Origin: Apoderus coryli
Taxonomy: Eukaryota; Arthropoda; Insecta; Coleoptera; Attelabidae
Length of the DNA: 64,000 bases
Assembly: GCA_911728435.2 (NCBI GenBank)
Contig: OU452198.1
Coordinates: forward strand, 40,205,902-40,269,901
Reading direction: 5' to 3'
A program made the position numbers and the translations under genes. The notes beneath the pieces were generated by a model. The model was not told where the DNA came from. It saw only the letters and a program-made list of their open reading frames with translations, and made no database searches. Each line of letters starts with the position of its first letter. Positions within the stretch are counted from its first letter, which is position 1. This document shows positions 38,396-49,000 of the stretch, one piece after another.

Positions 38396-39056
38396 CTCTC
38401 TACAGCCTTCAAAGAAGGGGTGCAAGAAACAGTGACTTCACAAATATTTTCCGTGTCCATGTAAACCACTTCCATATCATCCGTACTACTCGCAATAGTA
38501 TTTTGTGACAAAACATGGTTGGTAGAACTTGTATTCTCAGCAATTTCATGGAGGATTCTATAATTAAGTATATTCCAGTTTAACAACAGAATTCAAACGA
38601 ACTTTGTATACCTACACAACGTAGGAAACATATTCTTGACATACATATCATGCATTTTTGACAGACTGCGTTTAAGTAAACAGTGTCTTGATATCAAACG
38701 ATTAAGAATTTAACTTCCACTCTCATTTACATAATCTCTTCTTTTCAACAAAAGTTTGGGAACTGCATCGGGTACGAGGGTGATCCTTTTGCCGTCTTCT
38801 CTACAAATGATATCTTCTGCAGCGAAATGCTTACTGCATATGACATTCCCATCACATACATTTTCTGTACTAGGATCCCAATGCCCGCATCCAAACATCA
38901 TGTCTTTTTTTTGTCAAGCTAAAAATGAGTATCATGTCAATGGTATCATATTGACTGATACTGAGACTGTTAGAAACCGGAAACAATAACTTACTGAAAA
39001 TATTTAATACCAGGAATGAGACCTTCATTTTTACACCACAACACAATACACCTCAT
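38396..39056 (-). pseudogene. THAP zinc-finger gene, frameshifted in the zinc finger
   Basis: THAP domains are C2CH zinc fingers that bind DNA. Exon 1 (39056-38995) starts MRCIVLWCKNEGLIPGIKYF and supplies the first Cys pair. It splices (CA|GTAAGT) to an exon starting at 38918 that reads HLTKKRHDVWMRALG, with the expected Trp, and then hits a TAG. The rest of the domain, including VICSKHF and the closing VPDAVPKLL, continues in another frame (about 38883-38710). One missing base near 38875 explains this. A further exon-like stretch (38557-38396) has a good acceptor and donor and encodes an acidic segment, but I could not match its phase to the previous exon. A basic helical reading frame at 37879-37691 could be the end of the same gene. 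It is a pseudogene, a transposon-derived copy, or a real gene with a sequence error. Confidence 0.6.
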
Positions 39057-39986
39057 TGTTTGTTAAATAAACGAACTAAAACCAAAATAACAAATATTAA
39101 AAACAATTTTAATCACAAATAGGTATAACTATCAACAATTAAAATATACCACGAATAAAACCATAACTCAATTATAAAACCTATCTGAATTGTTGTGAAG
39201 CCGACTCTGACAGATATTCCCACTACGAGAAACGTCATTTGCGAAAACAGACGCTGTTGCGAAATCTCCTAAATTTAATAAGATTTGGAAAAAAATGTTT
39301 CGTTCATATTGCTGAAAACTAAACAGTATGCAATGTTACCGATAACATTTAATTATTTGATTTTGTCAAGCAGTTTCGTATGACGCAACATATGGATTTA
39401 TTTATAAAACAGATATGTCGCATAAATTCTGTAAGGCGAACGACAAAATAGTTTTAAATATGGCAGCTCTGTACTGAAAATAAGATACTGAGGAGCATGC
39501 GTAGATCGTGAAAACTCTGCATACCCGTTACACTTTTTGGTATTCGGCTGGATTTAATTAGCATTCTAGAGTACATATTATATAATATAAGATTTCTATG
39601 GATAAAACAGGTCTAGAGATACATATTGTGTGATAAAAAAATTAATACGCCACGGATTTACTACTGATTGCTAAATTCAAGAAACCTCACATAATAGTCA
39701 ATAGCAAGAAGGTACTGATTATTCGTACAATAATATGGATATTAATTGACTGTGATGATAATAGAACTCACCGTTCTAGCTCTTGGACTACAATTTTTTA
39801 TAGTTTGCATTTTGTAGGTAAATACTTATTCAGCAAAATTATATAAAATTACTTTAAGTGAATAAATAATGTTTATTAAGAATTATTGTGATTTATTGCA
39901 ACTGTGAATATATATTATTAAATTATAAGAATTTCTGTCAACTTTTTTAGGTACCTATAGTTATAGAAATATTTTATTTGGTTACA

Positions 39987-40427
39987 ATGAAGGAACACAA
40001 TAAATATAAATTATATTATTTGTTATGCATTTTATTTATAATTATGGTAAGCCATTTTTTTATTGATTCTTTTTGATTGTATAAATTTAATTTTTATAAT
40101 TTTTAGTTAAATTTTCATTCAATGGTATGTGATATCAGTTCTAATTCAATAATAAGAAATAAGCCGGATGTCTATAATTCTAAAAACAATCCTGCAAATT
40201 TAATAGAAGCGTTAAGAAAACAAATTGAACAAAAAGAAAAGGAACTAGAGCGAGCTGAACGTGTAAATAAAAATTTTGAGAAAATGTTGCAGCTTGTGAG
40301 TATCTTAGGACAAGTTGATTCGTTCTTAACCGATAGAACGAAAGCAATGCTGAAGAAATTGACTTTGTTGGTTGGTGACGATAAGGACATTATTGTGGCG
40401 AAAACGTCGAGGAGCAGTAGGGAATAA
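39987..40427 (+). CDS. Small secreted helical protein, two exons, function unknown
   Basis: I do not recognise this gene. Exon 1 (39987-40046) encodes MKEHNKYKLYYLLCILFIIM. A 60-bp GT-AG intron in phase 0 (40047-40106) follows. Exon 2 (40107-40427) continues LNFHSMVCDISSN and runs to a TAA stop, giving 126 aa. The exon junction rebuilds a good signal peptide across residues 1 to about 27. The mature part has one strongly charged amphipathic segment (about NLIEALRKQIEQKEKELERAERVNKNFEK) likely to form a coiled coil, then a hydrophobic helix (about MLQLVSILGQVDSFL) and a short basic tail. An AATAAA lies 63 bases after the stop at 40490. The signal peptide, clean splice sites and polyadenylation signal argue for a real gene. 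It is a possible secreted effector or haemolymph peptide, but that is inference only. Confidence 0.6.
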
Positions 40428-40828
40428 CGTTTTTTTTGCACGATAAGTGTTCAAAATATAGTGTACCATTGAATAATTTTTTACCAATTAATAAAGAACA
40501 AAGTTTTTATTAGTTAACGGTTTTATTGCTCATATCTTGATAATACTCGAAATATTTCTCCCACAGTATAAATAACATCAGTAATATTAGTATATTCTTA
40601 AAACTAATTATCATATTCACAACCACAAATAATAATATGTCGTAAATCAGACATATATAACATTGAATTTATATAATGTAACTTAAATATTTAATTGATT
40701 TTACGTTTTAGTTGCCTTTTCTATTTAATAATTAAGGTATTGTTGGAAAATATTAGAAAAACCAATTATCCTATGCCAACCTTTCCGTAACGTTTATTAC
40801 AATCTGCAGCCCCCTTCAATAATAATAG

Positions 40829-43022
40829 TAGACCAGTGTAAATAATATTTGACACCAAAAACAATTATAGTAGGATGAAACCCATTGGAAAAGGTAGAGA
40901 ATATACCAAAAATGAAAGGAAAAATAAATTACCGGCGATCTGAGGTCGGGAAGTGGGAGGGGGTGAGTTTTTAAGGGTAAAAAACGGTTAATCTCGATTT
41001 CCAGTAAAACTGCAAGTCGTATGAAAAAAAGTTAAATGGCAAAGTTGTAGGTAATAAAAAGATCTACAACTTTTGTATCGACACTTTTTTCACATAACCT
41101 CAAAATTTATGTGAAAAATTCGAATAACCGAGTTTTTGGTTTTTTATTTTTATTTTTTGAAAAAAAAAAATATTTTTTCACGAAATTTGGTGAAAACTTA
41201 CCTATGTATGTATGTCCCAAACATACAGTAATTTTTTTGATTTAAAATATTAATTTTTTCACCTTATTTTGACTTAATATTGAAAAAGCACCCTAATTTT
41301 CAATCGAAAATTCTCACGTCAAAATATCTGCTTTTTTAAAAAAGTTGGTGTGTTTTATGTTCGTTCAAATCTCTACTTTCTGATGGTATAAAAAAATATA
41401 CACTACTATGGTAAATGTTCTCAGAAAATGCAAATAATGAAAAAAACTCGATTCCGAAAATTGGCAAGAACTAAATCTTCTTTCATATTGGCCAATCCCC
41501 ACCCACAGAAGGTGCAGCAGAACAACATTGTTACAGGGCATATTATCAGCTTCAGACTTGGCTGGGTAACGAACTGACAGCAACAGATTGGGGCTGGAAG
41601 CAACATCAATGCGCCATTATGCCCAAATTTACAGACAAGGAATTAATTCCGGAAATATTGCTTAAAACGATTTGCTGCAGCTGTGAAACTGGATGTAAAA
41701 GTTTAAAATGTGGCTGCCGAAAACATGGTTTAAAATGCACAAATTTATGCTCAAATTGTCATGGTTCTGAAACATGCTCCAATGTGGAAGAAAAAACCTA
41801 CGAGGAAGTTGATGATTCAGATGAAATTGTCGATGAAGAACCAATGCAGATCGGAAATAATCTTGGAGACGAAGACGGTGATGGTCTTGAAGATTTCGAA
41901 GATCCACTAGAATCGGGAAGGTTTGTCGAATCTAACGATGAAGAAATGCCATCAAAGAGACAAAAACTAATGGAGAAGTAATTAGAATGCAAGACAAGGT
42001 ATTTATAAATAAGAAGATTATTGTATTTCAAAAATATTATAATAAATAACGTCATCAGTAAAAAGTATTTAAATTCAATGGTACGATTTACATGTATATT
42101 TATCTATTATGACATTTTCTATGACATAAATGTAATGAGAATTTAATAAATCAACTTTATGACTGGAAAAAAAAATTGCAGCAGTCACATTAATTAGATG
42201 AAATCCTTTTTAAATCCTATTTTTAACCATTTTCGCATGTCTTTTGTAATCTTGATGTTTTATGGATTTGTAATTTTTTTGTTTATCAATATAACATGAA
42301 ATCTTATGTTTTTCGCGTAATTATAGTGTAAATTTTAATAAATAGCTTAAAATTATACATAATGATTCGAAAAATATTTTTGAAAATTTCGGATTCGAGT
42401 TTTTTTCATTATTTGCATTTTTTGAGAACATTTACCATAGTAGTACATATTTTTTTTTATACCATCAGATAGTAGAGATCTCAACGAATAAAAAAAGACA
42501 CCAACTTTTTTAAAAAAGCAGATATTTTGACGTGAGAAATTTCGATTGAAAATTAGGGTGCTTTTTCGATATTAAGTCAAAATAAGGTGAAAAAATAAAT
42601 ATTTTAAATCAAAAAAATTACTGTATATTTGGGACATACATACATAGGTAAGTTTTCACCAAATTTCGTGAAAAAATATTTTTTTTTAAAAAAATAAAAA
42701 TAAAAAACCAAAAACTCGGTTATTCGAATTTTTCACACAAATTTTGAGGTTATGTGAAAAAAGTGTCGATACAAAAGTTGTAGATCTTTTTATTACCTAC
42801 AACTTTGTTATTTAACTTTTTTTCATAGGACTTGCAGTTTTACCGGAAATCGAGATTAACCGTTTTTTACTCACCCCCTGCTACTTCCGGACCTCAGATC
42901 GACCGTAATTTATTTTTTCTTTCATTTTTGTTATAGGTATTCTCTACCTTTTCCAATGGGTATCATCCTACTATAATTTTTTTTCACTTTTTATCATTTT
43001 TAAAATTATCGACCCTGGTCTA
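40829..43022. mobile_element. Foldback transposon with 630-bp arms and 3-bp TAG duplication
   Basis: Ends TAGACCAG (40829) and CTGGTCTA (to 43022) are flanked by TAG on both sides. The arms 40829-41459 and 42387-43022 are reverse complements for about 630 bp, with small indels near the tips. The 927-bp core holds one reading frame (next entry). There is no transposase, so it must rely on an enzyme encoded elsewhere. The 3-bp duplication would suit a PIF/Harbinger- or CACTA-like enzyme, but the tip sequence fits neither clearly. Confidence 0.85.
41475..41981 (+). CDS. Tesmin-like CXC cysteine-rich protein fragment
   Basis: The open frame runs from just after a stop at 41472. It reads GQSPPTEGAAEQHCYRAYYQ, then WLGNELTATDWGWKQ, then a Cys-rich block ICCSCETGCKSLKCGCRKHG and CTNLCSNCHG, then a long acidic tail. 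This is the C-terminal third of a protein family repeated hundreds of times in arthropod genomes. Its usual N-terminal part is missing, because the left arm of the element begins where it should be. The first ATG inside is at 41619, giving 120 aa. CXC domains of this type bind DNA or zinc. Whether this fragment is expressed is unknown. Confidence 0.7.
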   Translation: MFFHIGQSPPTEGAAEQHCYRAYYQLQTWLGNELTATDWGWKQHQCAIMPKFTDKELIPEILLKTICCSCETGCKSLKCGCRKHGLKCTNLCSNCHGSETCSNVEEKTYEEVDDSDEIVDEEPMQIGNNLGDEDGDGLEDFEDPLESGRFVESNDEEMPSKRQKLMEK

Positions 43023-43026
43023 TAGT

Positions 43027-43049
43027 TGTGTGTGTGTGTGTGTGTGTGT
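43027..43049. repeat. TG microsatellite
   Basis: Eleven TG units directly after the right target-site copy of the foldback transposon. Confidence 0.95.
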
Positions 43050-44127
43050 CGAGAAAAATAATAATATCGCACCGTATAAGGTATAATTGTTAAATTTCAA
43101 TAGGTATTTTTGTTGAGAGAATAAATTATACAAGATGAAAAGACAACAAAATAATAAATTTGACTTTTTATCACCAAGAGGTACGTATATACGGGGGGTG
43201 AGTCTGGTTTTTCTTATGATGTATTCATTTAAGCCGAACCCCGAACATTGTAACATTTTTTAATTATCAGTTTTTTCGTAGAGTAGGTTAGTGGAAATAA
43301 CATTAGATTATGCCATATAAAGATTAAAACCACAAATTATACTATATTTTGCATTAATTATTGTTAAAAGTAACATAATATTTGTAAAAGGCATCGGTAA
43401 AACCAGAAAGCAATCAATTAAAAAAATGTAAAGGAACCTTAATGAAAAGTCGGTGTAGCAAATATTGGTGTGTGGTTCTAACATTTTATTTTAACTATTT
43501 TATAAAAGAGCATTTTTAAAATATTTTGTATTAATTAGGAAATTTGTAGTAACATAAAAATCATGATTTTTTCAAAAAATTAATGATTTTTGATTCTGTT
43601 TTAAAAATCAATTTTTTAAAATGTATTTACTTATTTAAAAAAATAAAATATACCATAACGAAACGTTGGCGTCGGTCTCTAACATTTTGTCAATTCTCAA
43701 TCAACAACAATCACTATTAAAAATATAATTACATATCTACTTTCAAAATATTATTGATCACTTAATATAATTTATAATAATTATTCTTTATATAATGTCA
43801 AAAAGATTGTCCGCATTTTATTAATTTTACGTTAGTCTTTGTTTTGAATAGGTATATCATGATTTAATAAATATTTTTTATTTAAAATAAAAAAAAAATG
43901 GTTGTTGTTCGGCAGCTTTCAAAGAAGAATATCTTTCGAAGCTTATAGAACATTGGCGGATCATGAGGTTTGGGAGGCCAGCGATAAGCTTGTTGCCACA
44001 GTGACTAGCAGGTCTTGCTGCATCTAATTCACTATATCGACTGCGCGGGAGGCCACTCACCCCATATTGCACAATTACCAATACATAGATGCGCCGATAC
44101 TTCCTTTAGCGGGACGCCTATATTATA
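43050..44127. other. Stretch without a recognisable gene
   Basis: AT-rich. The minus-strand frame 44081-43878 is not recognised. Confidence 0.4.
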
Positions 44128-45084
44128 CAGGGTGAATCACGAGGAAGTGTACATACTTCTATTATAAGTAGAGGCACTATTAAAAGATGTATCCTTGTTT
44201 TAATTATTAATATACAGGGTGAATTATGGATCTTCACCAAAACAATGTTTCGTCATATCTTTCCAATGATTAAGTCGATTTATCTCATTTTTTCATAAAT
44301 GGTTCGTCTTCGTCTTAAATATTTAATGTAAATATTTGTTCGTTTGTAAAAAACATTTACATTAAATATTTACTGTTTGCAATTGGTGTAATTAATTTTT
44401 TAAGTTTTCTAAATTTAAAATTTTTTTATTATTTGACCTCAATTATTTTTTATACTATTGAACAGTTTTCACAAAATGTATTCATGTTTCGAAAATCTAT
44501 GTACCTATACGGCTTAGACACTAGGTAAGATTTTTGTAAAAGCTTATTAAAGCCACTGATGATGGAACAGTGAGTTCCGAAACATGTTTGGCTAATCAAT
44601 ATAAAACATTTTGTGGAGTAGACGTTTTTGTTTTGTAAATGCATCCCGCTCCTCGTCGTAGTGGATTATTTCAGAAGATAAAATATAAGTTAAATTTAGG
44701 TTAAGTTAGGAAGCACTGCGTCAACTTTTGTGAAAATATCTTTTTTTTTACTAATAAAGTCTTTATTATTATTGTGTTTATTATTATTAAAAATCACACA
44801 ATCATGTCAACATTTACCTGATGTTTTCAATCACTATGACACCACAAATATTTCTGAAATTGACAGCGATATTATTATGTACTTAAATATTTTTACAAAA
44901 ATAAAAATACAGTACTGTGGTTAGAAACCGAAAACTATAATTATTTTTAGTCAGGACCTGACTTTTAACCCAAAATGGCGGCGTCATACGTCACAGTTTA
45001 GTTCAAAGTGCCAACGTAGACTCGGAATGCTGTACTTATTAATGCTGTGGTAGAAGTATGTACAGTTGCTCGTGACTTACCCTG
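44128..45084. mobile_element. Mariner-type non-autonomous element, composite
   Basis: TA-flanked ends CAGGGTGAATCACGAGGAAG and CTCGTGACTTACCCTG are inverted. A second inward start (CAGGGTGAATTATGGATCTT) lies at 44215. The first 190 bp recur inverted at 61160-61362. It contains ribozyme-like copy H, whose repeat probably inserted here. Confidence 0.6.
44551..44593 (+). ncRNA. Hammerhead-ribozyme-like module, copy H (best preserved)
   Basis: Stem I AGCCA 44551-44555 / TGGCT 44589-44593. Core CTGATGA 44556-44562, extra T 44563. Stem II GGAAC 44564-44568 / GTTCC 44574-44578. GAAA 44579-44582. Stem III A-T and C-G pairs around a 2-nt loop (44582-44587), then T44588. Cleavage would fall between 44588 and 44589. 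Confidence 0.7.
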
Positions 45085-45159
45085 TATATTAGAAATGGGC
45101 TTGTGAAAGTATAGGTAGTGGTTGACAGACAAACTCTAGGAATTAAGTCTTGTTTTGAC

Positions 45160-45360
45160 AAGCCCAGTTCTATTATGCATTTTACAACTAATTGAGCATT
45201 ATTGAGCAATATTTCAAAAATCATGAAACATTGGCGGTCACAGTTCGAAAGTTTCATACAAAATATGGTCGAATAGTGTTTTAACTTCGTCAACTGTGAA
45301 AAGATTAATTGAAAAATTCCGGGAGAGAGCATATCCGTTAATTATGGAAATACTGAGCGG
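45160..45360 (+). pseudogene. Mariner-like transposase N-terminal remnant
   Basis: Plus strand IIEQYFKNHETLAVTVRKFH then TKYGR, and after a one-base shift LTSSTVKRLIEKFRE. This is the N-terminal helix-turn-helix region of the same family as the 37.3-37.7 kb remnant. The remainder is absent. Confidence 0.65.
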
Positions 45361-46060
45361 AGTTATTTTAAGCCAAACTCAACATTAAAACAAGTAGAAA
45401 CTCCCTTGAGCTTGAACAAATTTAGGTTATGTTGTTATACAGGATGTCCAGAAACTGAACTGACTAATGACGTCAGCAGATTCTAGAGATGATTTCATAC
45501 TCTTGAAAGGTAGTCTCTTGACGTTGATTTTTTTAAATTATCTGTATTTAGTTTAAAGACAAATACAATGTAATGCATAGTGCAAAATTTCCGAATAGGC
45601 ACTTTCACTACTTTGCATCAGGGGTTGAGAGACATGAGATCAGTAGTAGACTAAGAACCCCCCACTCGAAGACCTGCTAAATTAAGGGAAGGATATGAGG
45701 AACTCAATTTACTAGAAGTTGAAGAAAATCCTAAAAAGGCCATGACCTGAATAAGGTGTTGTTTTATGATGGCCATACATACTAGAATATTGCAGCAGTC
45801 TCGAAGATCAAAATTAGCTCAGCTGCGATTTATTTCAGTCAAATAAAGGACATATATTTGCATCGAAGAACTGCTTTTCGCGTAATACGAAATTTAAGGT
45901 CTCTTTCATTTTAACTCAAGTTATTTATCAGAGTATGCTGGTAAAAAAAGTTATATTTACCATCTATAAAACATCTAACATTTTGAGTCACTAAACAGTA
46001 AATAACAAAAAAGTTAAATTAGATTGTACTTCTTTTACATTCACAACATAAACATTTCCC

Positions 46061-49000
46061 TTAAATAACAACACACTTATTTCTATCTAAAGCTTCTTGA
46101 ATATTGTCTAACATCGGACTCTGTTCCCTACTAGACAAATTATCAATCATATTGATTATTTCTTTAAAAACTTGCACTACTTTCCAATTATATTTGGCAC
46201 TACATTCTATATAACCACATTTCCAATGTTTCTTTACTAAATTCACAATATCTCGACGTTTTTCCTCATTATTGCTGTTTGTAATCGCTGGTTTCGAACT
46301 TGAGCTAGGACCATCTTCGCTTGGTGGTGTTACAATTAGATCTTGTTTATTGCCAACTACTAAAACCGGGACGTTTTGCATGTTTCTACTTTCGCAAATT
46401 TGTTCTCTGAGCGTTCTTACGTATTGGAAGGTATCTATGTTGCTGAGATCAAAGACTAAGATGTAGGCGGTTGCACTTCTCAGACCATAGTATCTAAAAA
46501 TAAATACAATTCTTGTAAACAATTTTAAACAAAAAAATGTATTAATTAATTGAGGTAGAAATATATTAGTGGGTAAGTACCACCATAATATGGTCTTTGG
46601 TACGTAAACTTTAGACTGGCTGGTGGACAGGTTACTTCATCAAGTGGCGTAAACCTATTACTAGTTCTAGGAAGAAACACAATGCATGTTTCGTCGTCCA
46701 CAATCTCCATTTGGCATTTTCGGATAGACCTAAACGAGATAGATGATAAAACCCAAATGACAGTGTTTAGTCCTACTCATGCCTGCCGGGCTTTTGATTT
46801 CAGTGGTTTAATTGATTTAAATGTATGTAATTTACACTGAGATTATGTTTTTGAAGATGATTATTAAAAACTATAATAAATGTGTCTAAAATAAACTGTT
46901 GCGGTCGAGGCATATTTAAGTGTAAAAGTTCGTTTTTGACCCTTTTTTATACTATCGCCTGTGTGAACCAGTTCATTTATGTAACATTTTTAGGGTATAT
47001 TCTATCACAACTATGAAAAATGATTCCATATTTCGAATAAGTTTAGGAAGTATATATTTTTTTATTTTGACCCCTTTTACACTATTTACGAACGCCTATG
47101 AAAACAAGTTATTTATAACACATTTTATAGGTTATATTCTATGAAAGCTATAAATAACTTGTCAATATTTCTGCTGTGTTTAGGAAATAGGTTTTTTTTT
47201 TAACCTTTTTACCCCATTTTACACTTTTTTCGAATGTCTCTCTCTCTAGGTGCCATCTCCGCGACGAAGATTGGCGATCATCATGGCAATTCTTATTTTG
47301 GATGCAGCGGCTCTAAAAAGCTCTATCGAGGAACATCCAAACCACTCTCTCACTCAACCAGGATATCCTTCTTCTACGCACGCTTCTTGTACCTTGGATC
47401 CTTCCCTGCATTATCAATTGAAGTAAGGCGTATCTTGGTCCACGAGTCACATGGCCCAGATACTGAAGTTTTCTGCTTTTAATTGTTATTAATAACTCTC
47501 TTTCTATGTTTATTCGTTCAAGTATTTCTAAGTTAGTTATCTGATCGACCCATGACACCTTCAGTACTCTTCTGTACACCCACATTTCAAAAGCTTCTAG
47601 TCTTTTGGATATTTCTGCGTTCAAAGTCCATGCCTCGACGCCATAAAGCAATGTCAATGTGGTCTAATTGTTTAGGTTAAATAATTTAGGTTATGTTTAA
47701 TTAAACGCATAAAAAATTAATCAATATTTTGGATAAGTTTAAGAAGTATGATTTTTTTAATTTTTGAACCCTCTTTTAAACCCCTTGCCTACGCTCAATG
47801 TTAATCACCACCTATAAATATCCTGTAGTATTTTCGTACCAAATGTGGTTAAAATCCGTTAAGTGGTTTTTCAGTTATCACGGATAGAAATTTTTTCTGA
47901 CCCTTTTATAGAATTTTCACGGACGCCTATGGTACATTAATTTTATATAATAATAAGTTAACGAAATATATATTTTTATGTTTTGACCCCTTTTCCACTA
48001 TTTACGAAGGACTATTAAAGTAAGTTATTTATGATACATTTTATAGGTTATATTCTATCAAAGCAATAAATATCTAGTTCATATTTCTGCTATGTTTAAG
48101 AAATACGTTTTTTTTAAATCTTGTTCACCCCATTTTACACTATTGTCGAACGCCAATGTGGTCTAATATTTTATGTTCAATATTTTAGGTTATATTCAAT
48201 TAAATGCGTAAAAAATTATGCAGTTTTTCGGATAAGTTTAAGAACTATGATTTTTTTTTTAATTTTTGAACCCTCTTTTAAACCCCTTGCCTACGCTCAA
48301 TGTTTCCCAAAATCTAATCAGCTTCTTGCCATGTCCAATAGTATTTTGGTACCAAATTTGGTTAAAGACAGACACACAGACATTTTTTTAAAACTACTTT
48401 TTTTATGTATAAAATGACCAAAAACAAGTATTTCCGGTGAAATAAAAAAAAATCAAGAAACTAATAGTCTCCATATATTATAGGTATTGTGAAGTATGTA
48501 TTTATAAGATATGCATTTTATTCTTATTGTATTGACTGTGAATCACATACCCCGGCTTATCGCTGATTCAGTAAGAACGTTTGTGATATATGGGCATGAT
48601 TAGCCCCATAAGCAAACAGAATACCGAAGTACGAGTAGGGGAAAACTGGGCAATGCCGGTCAGTTGGTAATGCTGGTCACCTCTTTCTTTTCGTAAATCA
48701 GTTTAGATTTTGCAACCCTGGCGGCTAAATACCTTCGTCGTAATGTCCTTGAAACATATGTAACTGCTTGTTCAGTCTGCATCTTGCGTTCATAGTGAAG
48801 TGACGGTATTGAGATATTCACGAAGTTTCTTCTAATAATGTCGATATTAAAAATAAGCTGTAAGTACTACATTAAATATAATTTGATAACGCATATATTT
48901 TTAAAATAAGATAATGGCTTGTACTATACTATTATACACAAAATAAAGCTATAAAAACAGGTAGATTTTTTTATTTATTTTTTTAAACAATGAACGTAGG

